This document shows, in pieces, positions 8,473 through 17,051 of a stretch of 64,000 nucleotides of DNA. Position 1 is the first letter of the stretch. Every line of letters starts with the position of its first letter. The stretch spans positions 186,001-250,000 of the forward strand of contig CAVTGA010000001.1 of NCBI GenBank assembly GCA_963734185.1, written 5' to 3'. The notes beneath the pieces were generated by a model, which was not told the DNA's origin, did no database searches, and was given only the letters and a program-made list of their open reading frames with translations. The DNA is from PALSA-894 sp963734185. GTDB taxonomy: Bacteria; Pseudomonadota; Alphaproteobacteria; Rhizobiales; Xanthobacteraceae. The position numbers and the translations under genes are program-made.

Positions 8473-8877
8473 ATGGAGTCGACGCGCTCACCGCGCCCTG
8501 ACGGTCCGACGCATGCGGGCGGGATAGTGTATCGCGGCCCGGCCGGCGCGCGCGAATATCTGCTCGTGCGAGCACGCGCCGCGCGCGAGTGGGTCTTTCC
8601 CAAGGGACACATCGAGCCGGACGAGACCGCCGAGCAGGCGGCGGTGCGCGAGGTGCACGAGGAAGCCGGCGTGCGCGCGCGTATCGTTGCGAGCCTCGCC
8701 ACGCTGCACTTGCATGCGGGGAGCGCGGCCATGTTCCTGATGTCGCTCGACAGCGTGGCGGGGCAGGCCGAACGCGAGACGACATGGCTCGATCCTGCGC
8801 GCGCCGTCGAGGCGCTGACGTTCGAGGAGTCGCGCGCGCTGCTGCGGTCGGCCGACAGCCTGCTGAGGTCCTCATGA
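8473..8877 (+). CDS. Nudix hydrolase
   Basis: 134-residue Nudix protein with a perfect box at residues 45-67: GHIEPDETAE...REVHEEAGV, matching Gx5Ex7REUxEExGU. The FPKGH entry and a short C-terminal half resemble Ap4A or diphosphoinositol polyphosphate pyrophosphatases (MutT-like). The last codon overlaps the next start as ATGA, so it is coupled to the membrane protein downstream. Substrate not determinable. Confidence 0.88.
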   Translation: MESTRSPRPDGPTHAGGIVYRGPAGAREYLLVRARAAREWVFPKGHIEPDETAEQAAVREVHEEAGVRARIVASLATLHLHAGSAAMFLMSLDSVAGQAERETTWLDPARAVEALTFEESRALLRSADSLLRSS

Positions 8878-9905
8878 AGCTGACCGAACTCTATTTCGAG
8901 CAGGTATTGATCGGGTTCCTTATCCTCCTGATCGCAGCATTGCCCTGGCTTCCCGAAATTGCGGCCGTCGCACCGAACTTGAAGGAACTCGGCTCGGTCG
9001 CCGCCATAGGATCGGCGGCGATCGGAATCGCATTCTTCATCGGCATCCCGTTCGACCGCCTCGCCGATACTTTGACCGAGAGACTGGACAGGTTGCAGCG
9101 GCTGAAATTCGCCTACGAGCGAACGCGCGAGGAGAAATACGAGGCCGGATCCGATCCATTCCCGGAAGACACATGGACGTTGAAGTGTCTGAACGAGGAC
9201 AAGATCGTTCAGCAGTGGAACTATCTTCGCTCGCGCATTCGCCTCACGCGCGCACTCGCGGTGTTCGTGCCGGCGCTGACGGTGACGGCAGCCTATGGCG
9301 TGTCACGCTGGCTGGCCGACGGCAACCCGGCGGAGGGCGGTGTGTCCGAGTATCTTGCGTGGGGCGCCATCATTGCGACGTATTTTGTCTGGGTGTTGTT
9401 GATCGTCACGGCGGAAGGTTTGCCTCGCACCCATGAAAAGGATTTTCGCGAGCACGCAGAGAATGGTCGCTGGCGGCCTCGAAAGGCCAATCCGGATGCG
9501 GCGGATTCGAAGGCCAAATCTGATGCGGCGGATTCCAAAGAGGGTGCCGGGTCTGTGAAGGGCGACTCGCCTGCAACGACCGTCGGCGCGGCGAACCCCG
9601 CGATCAAGACCGTTCCGCCCGATAAGGTGACCGACGCTCTCCTTTGGAGCAGCGAAGCGTGGACTTGGACCATGCCCGCGCTGCTGTTGGCAGTAACGGG
9701 CGTCGTGGCATGGTATGCCGACCCGCGTCTCTTGTTGGTTGTCGTTTTAGGTGTCGTCGCCAGCGCTGCGTCGGCCTGGAGCTGGTGGCGGATCTCGGTT
9801 ACCTCGCGCACTTTGCTGAAGAATCTGTACGGCGAGGAGAGTTCGGCGGCTGCGACGGCGAAAGCCGGCCCATCGCAGATTGGCGGCGCGGCTTCTCCGC
9901 GGTGA
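8874..9905 (+). CDS. Multi-spanning membrane protein of unknown function
   Basis: 343 residues, not recognised. Predicted membrane segments lie at about 10-32, 38-58, 125-146, 160-182, 267-285 and 288-310. Between 60 and 120 is a charged soluble loop rich in Arg/Glu (RLDRLQRLKFAYERTREEK), and between 185 and 255 a low-complexity, Asp/Ala/Ser-rich linker that includes a duplicated ADSKAKSDAADSKE-like stretch. Translationally coupled to the Nudix gene by an ATGA overlap, which suggests a functional link. Its base composition is slightly less GC-rich than the preceding genes. Confidence 0.7.
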   Translation: MKLTELYFEQVLIGFLILLIAALPWLPEIAAVAPNLKELGSVAAIGSAAIGIAFFIGIPFDRLADTLTERLDRLQRLKFAYERTREEKYEAGSDPFPEDTWTLKCLNEDKIVQQWNYLRSRIRLTRALAVFVPALTVTAAYGVSRWLADGNPAEGGVSEYLAWGAIIATYFVWVLLIVTAEGLPRTHEKDFREHAENGRWRPRKANPDAADSKAKSDAADSKEGAGSVKGDSPATTVGAANPAIKTVPPDKVTDALLWSSEAWTWTMPALLLAVTGVVAWYADPRLLLVVVLGVVASAASAWSWWRISVTSRTLLKNLYGEESSAAATAKAGPSQIGGAASPR

Positions 9906-9953
9906 GCCGGCGGATTGCCGCCCTCGCCGCGGAGGGATGCGTGCCCGCGCAAT

Positions 9954-11183
9954 TCACATGGTCGGATTGCCATACGCGCCGCCGAGCGCGTTGAGACCGT
10001 AGGCCGCGCCGGCGATGTCGAAGTTGAACGAGAAGTGCTGATTGATGGCGAGCACGTCGCGCAGGTGGCGCTGCAGTGGGTCGCGCGTGTAGAGCCCCTG
10101 CGCCCCGTAGCACGACCACAAGCTCTCCACCGCCTCGCGCGCTTGCCCGACCGCGTAGGCGGTGTGGGCGCGGAAGCGCAGCTTGGTGTCCAGGTCCGGC
10201 GCTTCGTTGCGCTCTGCGATTTCCTGGAACGCGATCGCGGACTGGCGCAGCAGGTGGCGCGCCGCATCGATCAGGCTGCGCGCCCGCGCGACCTTGATCT
10301 GCACCGCCTGGAAATCCGCGACCTTGGCACCGGTATAGGTGCCGCTTCGCTTCGTCATCGTGGCGACGAACAGCTCCAACGCGCCCTCGGCCGCGCCGAG
10401 CGCGGCGGGCGCGAGCGGATGGCTCGACGCGGCGACGATCGGGATGCCGTAGAGCGCGCCGCGGTTGAGCGCGGCGCCCGGATGCCCGAAGCCGCCGCGG
10501 CAGCGCTGCAGCGCCAGCGCGCGGCGCTCAGGGACGAACAACTCGGTGACGGCGACATCCTTGCTGCCCGTGCCCTCCATGCCCATCGCCTGCCAAGTGT
10601 CGATGATTCGATAGTCGGACTTCGGGACGAGGCACAGCCGCCAATCGATCGGCTTCGTGTCGTCGAAGATCGTGACGGCAAGCATGTTCCAGTCGGAATT
10701 GTCGACGCCGGAGGAGAACGGCCAGCGGCCGTTCACCACGAAGCCGCCGTCGGCCTTGCGTCCGCGGCCGGCCGCGAGCGCGATCGAGGAGGCGATCAGC
10801 GCGTCCGGGTTTGCGTCCCAGATCTCGTGCTGCGTCTCCGGCTCGTAGTAGCCGAGGATCCAATGATGGCAGGCGAGGTTGCCGACGTTCCAGGCGGTCG
10901 ACGGGCAGCCGCGCGCAAGCTCGGCCAGGATGTCCACCACCGCTACGAAGGGCAACTCCATGCCGCCGAACGCCTTGGGCTGATGGAAGCGGAACAGCCC
11001 GCTCTCGTGCAGCAGTTGCTCGTTGTCGCGCAGGAGCATACGGGCGTCGGCGGACGCTTCCGCCCGCTCGCGCAAGGTCGGCACGATCTCGCGCGCGCGC
11101 CGCATCGCCTCATCGTAGCCGACGCCAGCGAAGTCGCGGCGCACCGCCTGCGGCAGGGTGCCGACGCTCGGCGATGCGGTCAT
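9954..11183 (-). CDS. Acyl-CoA-dehydrogenase-fold flavin-dependent monooxygenase
   Basis: 409-residue protein of the acyl-CoA dehydrogenase/HsaA-DszC-HpaB-like class. Features: an N-terminal helical domain with LLRDNEQLLHESGLFRFHQP, AFGGMELPF, the CPSTAWNVGNLACHHW middle segment, the beta domain VNGRWPFSSGVDNSDW, and GTGSKDVAV, then a C-terminal helical domain. The WPFSSG motif is typical of two-component flavin monooxygenases that use reduced FMN/FAD rather than true acyl-CoA dehydrogenases, whose catalytic Glu is not evident here. No flavin reductase is adjacent. It precedes the SDR gene on the opposite side in the same orientation (32 bp apart). Confidence 0.85.
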   Translation of the reverse strand: MTASPSVGTLPQAVRRDFAGVGYDEAMRRAREIVPTLRERAEASADARMLLRDNEQLLHESGLFRFHQPKAFGGMELPFVAVVDILAELARGCPSTAWNVGNLACHHWILGYYEPETQHEIWDANPDALIASSIALAAGRGRKADGGFVVNGRWPFSSGVDNSDWNMLAVTIFDDTKPIDWRLCLVPKSDYRIIDTWQAMGMEGTGSKDVAVTELFVPERRALALQRCRGGFGHPGAALNRGALYGIPIVAASSHPLAPAALGAAEGALELFVATMTKRSGTYTGAKVADFQAVQIKVARARSLIDAARHLLRQSAIAFQEIAERNEAPDLDTKLRFRAHTAYAVGQAREAVESLWSCYGAQGLYTRDPLQRHLRDVLAINQHFSFNFDIAGAAYGLNALGGAYGNPTM

Positions 11184-11214
11184 GGCAGCCGCGCGCCCCG
11201 CGTGATGGTGTTCC

Positions 11215-11994
11215 TCAAAACGCGCCCGGGAACACGCCGCCGTCCATCAGCAGATTCTGGCCCGTGATGTAGCCGGCGTGGGTCGAACACAGGAACGCGC
11301 AGGCCGCGCCGAACTCGTCCGCCTCGCCGAAGCGCTTGGCCGGCACGCCCGCCATGCGCGCGGCCTTGGCCTGATCGACGCTGATGCCCTGGGTCTTGGC
11401 CACGCTCTGCATGTTCGATTCCAGCCGGTCGGTCGCGAAGGTGCCGGGCAGCAGGGAATTGATGGTGACGTTGTCGGCCGCGATCTGGCGCGCGATGCCG
11501 GCGAGAAAGGCGGTGAGGCCTGCGCGCGCGCCGGACGAGAGATCGAGGCCGGCGAGCGGCATCTTCACCGAGCCCGACGTGATGTTGACGATGCGGCCGA
11601 ACTTCCTCGCCCGCATCGGGCCGATCACCTTCTGGATCAGCTCGATCGGGACGACCATGTTGCCGATCACGCCGGCGATCATCTTGTCCCGGTCGAGCTC
11701 GCGGAAATCGCGGAATGGCGGGCCGGCATTGTTGTTCACCAGGATGTCCGGCTCCGGGCAGGCGGCGAACAGCGCGGCTTGGCCTTCGGCGGTGGCGACG
11801 TCGGCGATCACCGGCGTGACTTTGGCGTCGGTCGCCTTGGCGATCTCGTCTGTGGTCTGCGCGACCTTGTCCCGGTTGCGGCCGTTGACCACCACCTCGC
11901 AGCCGGCCTCGGCCAGGCGGAACGCGCAGGCGCGGCCGAGCCCGCGGCTCGAGGCGCAGACGATGGCCTTGCGGCCGGCAATGCCGAGATCCAT
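11215..11994 (-). CDS. Atypical short-chain dehydrogenase/reductase lacking the Tyr-Lys pair
   Basis: 259-residue Rossmann-fold SDR. The cofactor motif is present as CASSRGLGRACA (TGxxxGxG variant) and the NNAG motif as NNNAG. The catalytic Ser region ITSGSVKMPL is present, but the position of YxxxK reads LSSGARAG, so both the catalytic Tyr and Lys are absent. A subfamily of rhizobial SDRs carries a similar S/N-x-x-R segment. The C-terminal MDGG motif is intact. Start chosen at MDLGIAG; longer starts have no homology. Probably co-transcribed upstream of the monooxygenase gene, to which it may supply or process a substrate. Confidence 0.85.
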   Translation of the reverse strand: MDLGIAGRKAIVCASSRGLGRACAFRLAEAGCEVVVNGRNRDKVAQTTDEIAKATDAKVTPVIADVATAEGQAALFAACPEPDILVNNNAGPPFRDFRELDRDKMIAGVIGNMVVPIELIQKVIGPMRARKFGRIVNITSGSVKMPLAGLDLSSGARAGLTAFLAGIARQIAADNVTINSLLPGTFATDRLESNMQSVAKTQGISVDQAKAARMAGVPAKRFGEADEFGAACAFLCSTHAGYITGQNLLMDGGVFPGAF

Positions 11995-12129
11995 GGGCGG
12001 GCTCCTTGGTTGACGGACGGCGGAAGGCGGGCAGTGGCCGCAACGATAGCGGCTTCGCCCCATTGCCGGCAGCAGTCAAATAAGTCAATATTGCTGTCCT
12101 AACTGCCGAGGCCCGGCCGGAGGCGCCTC

Positions 12130-12723
12130 GTGGCCGACACCCTCGTCCCGCTGATCATCTTCGCGCTCGTCGGCTCGTTCACGCCTGGGCCCAACACCAT
12201 CATGGTCACGGCCTCGGGCGCGGCGTTCGGCTTTGCCCGCACCATGCCGCACATGCTCGGCGTCACCTTCGGCTTCGCCCTGATGGTGTTTCCGATCGGG
12301 CTCGGACTCGGGCAATTCTTCCACGCCGTGCCGCAGGCGCACGCCTGGCTGCGCATCGTCGGCGCGGCCTATCTGCTCTATCTCGCCTGGCGCATCGCGC
12401 GCGCCGGCGATCCGGGCGCCGCCGAAGCGACGCGCCAGCCGCTCAGCTTCCTCGAAGCCGCGCTGTTCCAGTGGATCAATCCCAAGGCGCTCACCCTGGC
12501 GTTCGGCGTGGTCACGGCGTTCACCACGGTCGGCGGCAACCTCTGGCTCGAGCTCGCCGTCATCGCGCTGATCTTCGCGCTCGCCTGCTTTCCGGCGCTG
12601 GTGGTGTGGTGCCTGTTCGGCGTCGCGATCCGGGCGTTCCTGTCGTCGCCGCGCGCGCTGCGCGTCACCAACCTCGTGCTGGCGGCGCTGGTCGCGCTCT
12701 CGGTGGTGATGCTGTTCGTGTGA
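12130..12723 (+). CDS. LysE/RhtB family amino-acid exporter
   Basis: 197-residue inner-membrane protein from a GTG start. It has the family N terminus FALVGSFTPGPNTIMVTASG, six hydrophobic segments, and the conserved QWINPKALTLAFG in the middle. LysE proteins export amino acids or derivatives by proton exchange; the substrate cannot be assigned. Divergently transcribed from the SDR gene across a 135-bp intergenic region that must contain both promoters. Confidence 0.9.
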   Translation: MADTLVPLIIFALVGSFTPGPNTIMVTASGAAFGFARTMPHMLGVTFGFALMVFPIGLGLGQFFHAVPQAHAWLRIVGAAYLLYLAWRIARAGDPGAAEATRQPLSFLEAALFQWINPKALTLAFGVVTAFTTVGGNLWLELAVIALIFALACFPALVVWCLFGVAIRAFLSSPRALRVTNLVLAALVALSVVMLFV

Positions 12724-12815
12724 GGTGGGCGGATTAGGTCGTCGATTCGGCCATGGCATTCTCCACCGATCGACCCTACCTTGCTCGCCACGCGAATCCA
12801 CGGACGGTGGCCAGA

Positions 12816-13634
12816 ATGTCCTCTGCCATGAATGAGCACTATTTTGAGTCGCGCGGACTTTCATATCGAATGAACCAATTTCGCTCCGACAGGCAGACGA
12901 TCCTCTTTATTCACGGACTAACTGGGACCTGTTCGGCGTGGTATGAGTACGAACGGATCTTTTGTAAGACATACAATTTGGTCAGCGTTGACATTCGCGG
13001 TCATGGAAAGTCGATCAAGTACGAGAAATTCGAAGATTACAGGGTCGACAAGTTCGTACAAGACGTTGCCGAACTGATCCGGCACATCCAAATCGAGCGC
13101 TTCATCATCGTGAGCCACTCGTTCGGAACGCTGATTGCGCTGGAATTGGCGTTGACACATGCAGACAGGATCGCGGCCCTGATCCTGCTGTGTCCGGCCT
13201 ACGACGTGCAAGCTTTTGCATCGCGAATGATGATGCCCTTGCTCAAGCTTGCGGCTGGAGTCTTCCGGCTTTTGCCATTCTCGGCTGGTGGGCGCGGCCG
13301 CGTGGATTACTCGAAGTATCCCCAGTCCGGCGACTTCAACGTTTGGCGATCCTATGCCGATATCCGGAACACGTCATTACGCGTGCACATATTCTGCCTG
13401 CTGCAAATTCATCTGTTCGATCAGACAGGAAAGTGGGAACGCCTTCAGATGCCGATCTTGGTTATTCACGGCAGGAAGGATCGCATTATTCCGGTGCAGC
13501 AGGCGGAGCACATGAAAATGTCGTTACCTGCCATCCGGCTGCTCCTCCTTGACGGGGCGGATCATTTGCTGATCCTCAATAACGTCTCGGAGGTCTCGGC
13601 GGCGATCAAGGAATTCATTGAACGCACGAATTGA
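12816..13634 (+). CDS. Alpha/beta hydrolase in an AT-richer patch
   Basis: About 272 residues (start uncertain: ATGs at 12753, 12816 and 12828 are in frame and none has a strong ribosome site). The fold shows FIHGLTGTCSAWYEYE, DIRGHGKS, the nucleophile elbow SHSFGT, the acid in HGRKDRIIP, and the histidine in DGADHLL. It resembles cytosolic esterase or C-C hydrolase types. The gene is visibly less GC-rich and uses more AT-ending codons than the 5' third of the window, as does its convergent neighbour, which suggests that the pair was acquired together. Confidence 0.8.
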   Translation: MSSAMNEHYFESRGLSYRMNQFRSDRQTILFIHGLTGTCSAWYEYERIFCKTYNLVSVDIRGHGKSIKYEKFEDYRVDKFVQDVAELIRHIQIERFIIVSHSFGTLIALELALTHADRIAALILLCPAYDVQAFASRMMMPLLKLAAGVFRLLPFSAGGRGRVDYSKYPQSGDFNVWRSYADIRNTSLRVHIFCLLQIHLFDQTGKWERLQMPILVIHGRKDRIIPVQQAEHMKMSLPAIRLLLLDGADHLLILNNVSEVSAAIKEFIERTN

Positions 13635-13655
13635 TGCGTGCGGAGCAGGCGTTTC

Positions 13656-14567
13656 TCAGCCGCGCCTTTTGAGATCCGCGCTCGACAGGCGTTCTTCCTG
13701 CACCTCGATCTTGCGAAGGCCCTGATCGCGCTCGCGCCGTTCCCGATACGAATAATACTGATTGGTTGCCTCCGTGATGACGACGATGAGATGGGGAGCC
13801 GCATAAAAGGTCACATCCCACAGCTGATTCGCCAATGCCAGAACCAGGGCGGCACCGTAACCTGCAGCCGTCAGGCTCTCCCGTTCTATGTTCGGTGTCT
13901 TGGACAGGTAATGCTCCATGACCCGTCTTCGTTCAAATCTGAATTTCTTGAAAGGATCGCTGTCTTCGGGCATGTACCGGGGGCTGTAGAAGTAATAGGC
14001 CACGTTCTTCCGGAATGCGATCAGCCATGCGACGGCGTTCGCATGGTGCACCAGAAACAGTCCGGCGAACACTTTGACACTATCGACAAAATAGATCGCG
14101 GCGAGAAAAATCACGATATTGCTCAGTACGACCCAATTTATGATCCACCTGCCGCGGACGATCTTCAATCGGGAAGGGACATTAGTCGGAGAAAAGCATT
14201 TCTCGGCCTGGTCTGTCCATTTCGAGCTGTCTTTGGTCAGAAGCCAATAAGTCAGTAGCAACACCGCGCTCAACAGCAGTGCCTCCCATTTCTCAGAAAA
14301 GAACCGTTTCAAAGTATCTTGATCAAGAATATCTTCGAGATCCACAAAGTACCAGCCGACCTCCAGTTTGTATCGTAGGAGGACGGAGAGAATACCAACC
14401 GCCAGTATCGTGTTCCAAAGCAGCAGAAGCAGCTTGGCGTGCCTGATCAGCGTCTTTTGTGCACGTCCCCTGGCAATAATCTTTAGAATTCGCCTGAATC
14501 GCGAGACGCGCTTTCTTTGCGCGCCGGATCGCTTGCGTCGCCTCTGCACTGGCGCTGTCCCCTGCAC
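13656..14567 (-). CDS. Membrane protein of unknown function, AT-richer
   Basis: 303 residues, not recognised. A very basic N-terminal tail (QRRRKRSGAQRKRVSRFRR) precedes hydrophobic segments at about 44-64 (LLLLLWNTILAVGILSVLL), 92-110, 146-165 (VVLSNIVIFLAAIYFV), 170-185 and 245-280. A soluble charged region near 190-225 contains YFYSPRYMPEDSDPFKKF. The C terminus is charged (YYSYRERRERDQG) and probably forms a helix. It converges with the alpha/beta hydrolase, leaving only about 20 bp between the two stop codons. No enzymatic motif seen. Confidence 0.65.
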   Translation of the reverse strand: MQGTAPVQRRRKRSGAQRKRVSRFRRILKIIARGRAQKTLIRHAKLLLLLWNTILAVGILSVLLRYKLEVGWYFVDLEDILDQDTLKRFFSEKWEALLLSAVLLLTYWLLTKDSSKWTDQAEKCFSPTNVPSRLKIVRGRWIINWVVLSNIVIFLAAIYFVDSVKVFAGLFLVHHANAVAWLIAFRKNVAYYFYSPRYMPEDSDPFKKFRFERRRVMEHYLSKTPNIERESLTAAGYGAALVLALANQLWDVTFYAAPHLIVVITEATNQYYSYRERRERDQGLRKIEVQEERLSSADLKRRG

Positions 14568-14715
14568 CCGACAATAGCGATTCTATCTCAATAAAACTTT
14601 ACGGAAAATCAAGCAAGAGCGGACGGCGCGCAAGTGCAGGCCGCCGGCCGCGTGGTGTTGAGGGCGGCCGATCAGGCCCTTGCCCCGGGACACTTCCGGG
14701 CGTAACGGTCGTGCC

Positions 14716-15702
14716 ATGTCCGCACCCGTGAAAGCCCTGCCGACCGCCGCCGACGTCGATATCGCGGCCCGCCGTCTTGCCGGCATCGCGACGCGCACGC
14801 CGTTGATCAGTTCGCCGGTGCTCGATGCCGCGACCGGCGCGCGCGTGTTCCTCAAGGCCGAGATCCTGCAGCGCACCGGTTCGTTCAAGTTCCGCGGCGC
14901 CTACAACAAGCTGTCTTCGATCCCACCGGAGGGCCGCGCGGGCGGCGTGGTCGCGTTCTCCTCGGGCAATCACGCGCAAGGCGTCGCGGCGGCGGCGAAA
15001 CTGCTCGACATGCCGGCGACGATCGTGATGCCGAGCGACGCGCCGCGACCCAAGCGCGAGCGCACCGCCGCGCTCGGGGCGCAGGTCGTGCTCTACGACC
15101 GCGACCGCGAGGATCGCGAAGCGATCGCTCGTGCCATCGCCGAGCAGCGCGGCGCCACCCTGGTGCCGCCCTACGACGATCCGTTCATCATCGCGGGACA
15201 AGGCACGGCGGGACGCGAGATCGCCGAGGACCTGGCGACGCTCGGCTTGAAGCCCGACGTGGTGATCGTCGGCGCTTCCGGCGGGGGGCTCGCCGCCGGC
15301 ATCTCGCTCGCGGTCAAGGCGCGCGTGCCGGACGCCAGGTTCTACACCGCGGAGCCGAAGGATTTCGACGATACGGCGCGCTCGTTCCGCTCCGGCCAAC
15401 GCGAGTCGAACGCGCGCATGAGCGGCACGATCTGCGACGCCCTGATGTCGAACACGCCGGGGGAACTTACGTTTGCGATCAACCGCGCGCTGATCGGCGA
15501 GGGTGTGACGGCGAGCGACGAGGAAGTCGGCCGCGCGGTCGCCTTCGCGTTCCGCGAACTCAAGCTCGTGGTCGAACCGGGAGGGGCCATCGGCCTCGCG
15601 GCGCTGCTCGCCGGCAAGCTCGACGTCAAAGGCAAGGTCGTGGTCGCGGTGCTGTCCGGCGGCAACGTCGACCCGGAGCTGTTCCACCGTCTGGTGGCGT
15701 AA
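14716..15702 (+). CDS. Catabolic threonine/serine dehydratase (PLP, no ACT domain)
   Basis: 328-residue fold-type II PLP enzyme. The PLP lysine is in SFKFRGAYNK, the phosphate-binding loop in GASGGGLAAG, and the substrate loop in FSSGNHAQGVA. The protein ends with VVAVLSGGNVD, shortly after which biosynthetic IlvA enzymes would carry ACT-like regulatory domains; these are absent, so it is the shorter, catabolic or serine-racemase-like form. The start ATG was chosen because the preceding in-frame extension is coding-poor. It deaminates Thr/Ser to 2-oxobutyrate/pyruvate, or could be a racemase. Confidence 0.88.
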   Translation: MSAPVKALPTAADVDIAARRLAGIATRTPLISSPVLDAATGARVFLKAEILQRTGSFKFRGAYNKLSSIPPEGRAGGVVAFSSGNHAQGVAAAAKLLDMPATIVMPSDAPRPKRERTAALGAQVVLYDRDREDREAIARAIAEQRGATLVPPYDDPFIIAGQGTAGREIAEDLATLGLKPDVVIVGASGGGLAAGISLAVKARVPDARFYTAEPKDFDDTARSFRSGQRESNARMSGTICDALMSNTPGELTFAINRALIGEGVTASDEEVGRAVAFAFRELKLVVEPGGAIGLAALLAGKLDVKGKVVVAVLSGGNVDPELFHRLVA

Positions 15703-15717
15703 GGCCTTTCGTCACCC

Positions 15718-15768
15718 TAGAGCATGATCCCGAAAAGTGGGTACCGGTTTTCGGAAAAGATCATGCTC
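15718..15768. repeat. GAGCATGATC palindrome (copy 1)
   Basis: Inverted repeat with outer arms TAGAGCATGATC and GATCATGCTC around an inner CCGAAAAGTGGGTACCGGTTTTCGG, so two nested stems. This element type is frequent in Bradyrhizobium-like genomes. It sits between the convergent threonine dehydratase and the unknown oxygenase. Confidence 0.8.
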
Positions 15769-15778
15769 AAACAAGAAG

Positions 15779-16771
15779 CTAGAGCGGTTCGGCGTCCTCG
15801 ATGTCGAACGCGGTCAGCAGGGCGACGTCCGGCATGCCGCGCAGGTTGGTCGCTCCGTCGTGGAGCATGTCCTGCGTGTTGCACAGATAGCCCTGGCCCG
15901 GCAGCAGCCTCGCCTGCAGCACCGGATAATGCGGCAACGCCTCGCAGAACGCGTTCTTCAGCTCATGGACGCTATCCGGCCGCGGCAGGCCTGCGCCGGC
16001 CAGGAGCTCCACCATGCGATGGACGTCGAGATTGACGAAGCTCAGGTAGCGTTCTGCGAAGCCGAAATTCCAGGCGGCGAGGACGCGCGATCGCTCTCGC
16101 CGGTCGAACGGCAAGGCTTGGCGGTTGTCGATGTGCAGCCCCATGAACACGTCATCGTCATAGCTGTAGGCGGTCGACGGCTGTCCCGGCCGGTGAATCA
16201 CAAGGTCCGCGGGCCCGGCCGCCGACGCGATGATGCCGCAGCGGCGAACCGCGTCCATGACGCGGCTGCGCAGCGCGCCGATCGCGTCGCGGCGTGACGC
16301 CACGATCTGCGCCGGATCGTCCTCGGGGTCGGGCGTCAGGATCGGCAGCAGCAGGTCGTGCGCGAACGCCAGCGCGCCGGGATCGGCAGCGAGGAGGTTG
16401 ACCGCCTGCTTGGCGCGATAGGGAGCGGCGAACAGCAAGTCGTGCTCCCGGCCGGACAACGGCCGCCAGTCGCGTTTCGGCATCCGGGCGTCCGGATAGG
16501 GCGAGTGGCCGTCCAACGGCGCCGTCCCGCCGTTGATGCGGATCGCATCAGGCGCGATGCGGTCGCTCAGGAGGTTGACGCCGAAGCCGCGCTGCAGCGG
16601 CATGTTGCCGACCGGAGCCTGTTGCGGAGCGTCGAATGACCTGGATGCGGTCGGTCCGCGTGGCCGACGCACCATGCCGGTCTCGGACGATATGGAAATG
16701 GGGCGACCATGGCGCTCCACGAGGTCGCGGATCGAGGCGGCGAGCTTGGCCGTATCGGCGACGTGGGCCAT
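15779..16771 (-). CDS. Putative 2-oxoglutarate/Fe(II)-type oxygenase of unknown role
   Basis: 330 residues. I do not recognise a named family. The C-terminal half looks like a double-stranded beta-helix oxygenase: GLHIDN gives an HxD pair (H213, D215), MLHDGATN a distal His (H304), and R311 in NLRGMPDVAL lies where 2-oxoglutarate-binding Arg/Lys usually sits. Between them is WNFGFAERYLSFVNLDV. The N-terminal 200 residues include a Pro/Arg-rich stretch and no signal peptide. Flanked by GAGCATGATC palindromes on both sides, so it is isolated from its neighbours. The oxygenase call is inference from motif spacing only. Confidence 0.6.
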   Translation of the reverse strand: MAHVADTAKLAASIRDLVERHGRPISISSETGMVRRPRGPTASRSFDAPQQAPVGNMPLQRGFGVNLLSDRIAPDAIRINGGTAPLDGHSPYPDARMPKRDWRPLSGREHDLLFAAPYRAKQAVNLLAADPGALAFAHDLLLPILTPDPEDDPAQIVASRRDAIGALRSRVMDAVRRCGIIASAAGPADLVIHRPGQPSTAYSYDDDVFMGLHIDNRQALPFDRRERSRVLAAWNFGFAERYLSFVNLDVHRMVELLAGAGLPRPDSVHELKNAFCEALPHYPVLQARLLPGQGYLCNTQDMLHDGATNLRGMPDVALLTAFDIEDAEPL

Positions 16772-16802
16772 CGGCCGTCCTCGTGCAGGGTGACGGATCA
16801 CG

Positions 16803-16844
16803 CTAGAGCATGATCCGTTCAAGTGGAATCGGATCATGCTCTAG
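16803..16844. repeat. GAGCATGATC palindrome (copy 2)
   Basis: Perfect 16-bp arms CTAGAGCATGATCCG/CGGATCATGCTCTAG around a 10-bp loop. A third half-site GCTCTAGAT occurs at about 16903. Same family as the copy at 15718; together they bracket the putative oxygenase gene. Confidence 0.8.
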
Positions 16845-17051
16845 ATTTCTTGCGTTGGTCGCGTTTTTCTGCGGCGAACCGCTGCACACTTCGCCGGAAA
16901 ACGCTCTAGATCGGCCCGAGGCCCGGTGCAACCAAGGCCTGTCTTGATCGTCGTTTCGATCCGCCACCGCTGCGCGCGAGCGTCCGATTTGGATGGCTCC
17001 GCGGCGCCGCGTTTGCGACAATGTCTTGAGAGGTCGCATCCGGAGGGGAAA

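Noticed and set aside
9954..11994. A true acyl-CoA dehydrogenase operon
   Set aside because: The protein lacks the catalytic Glu region and has WPFSSG, as in flavin monooxygenases; the adjacent SDR lacks its catalytic pair.
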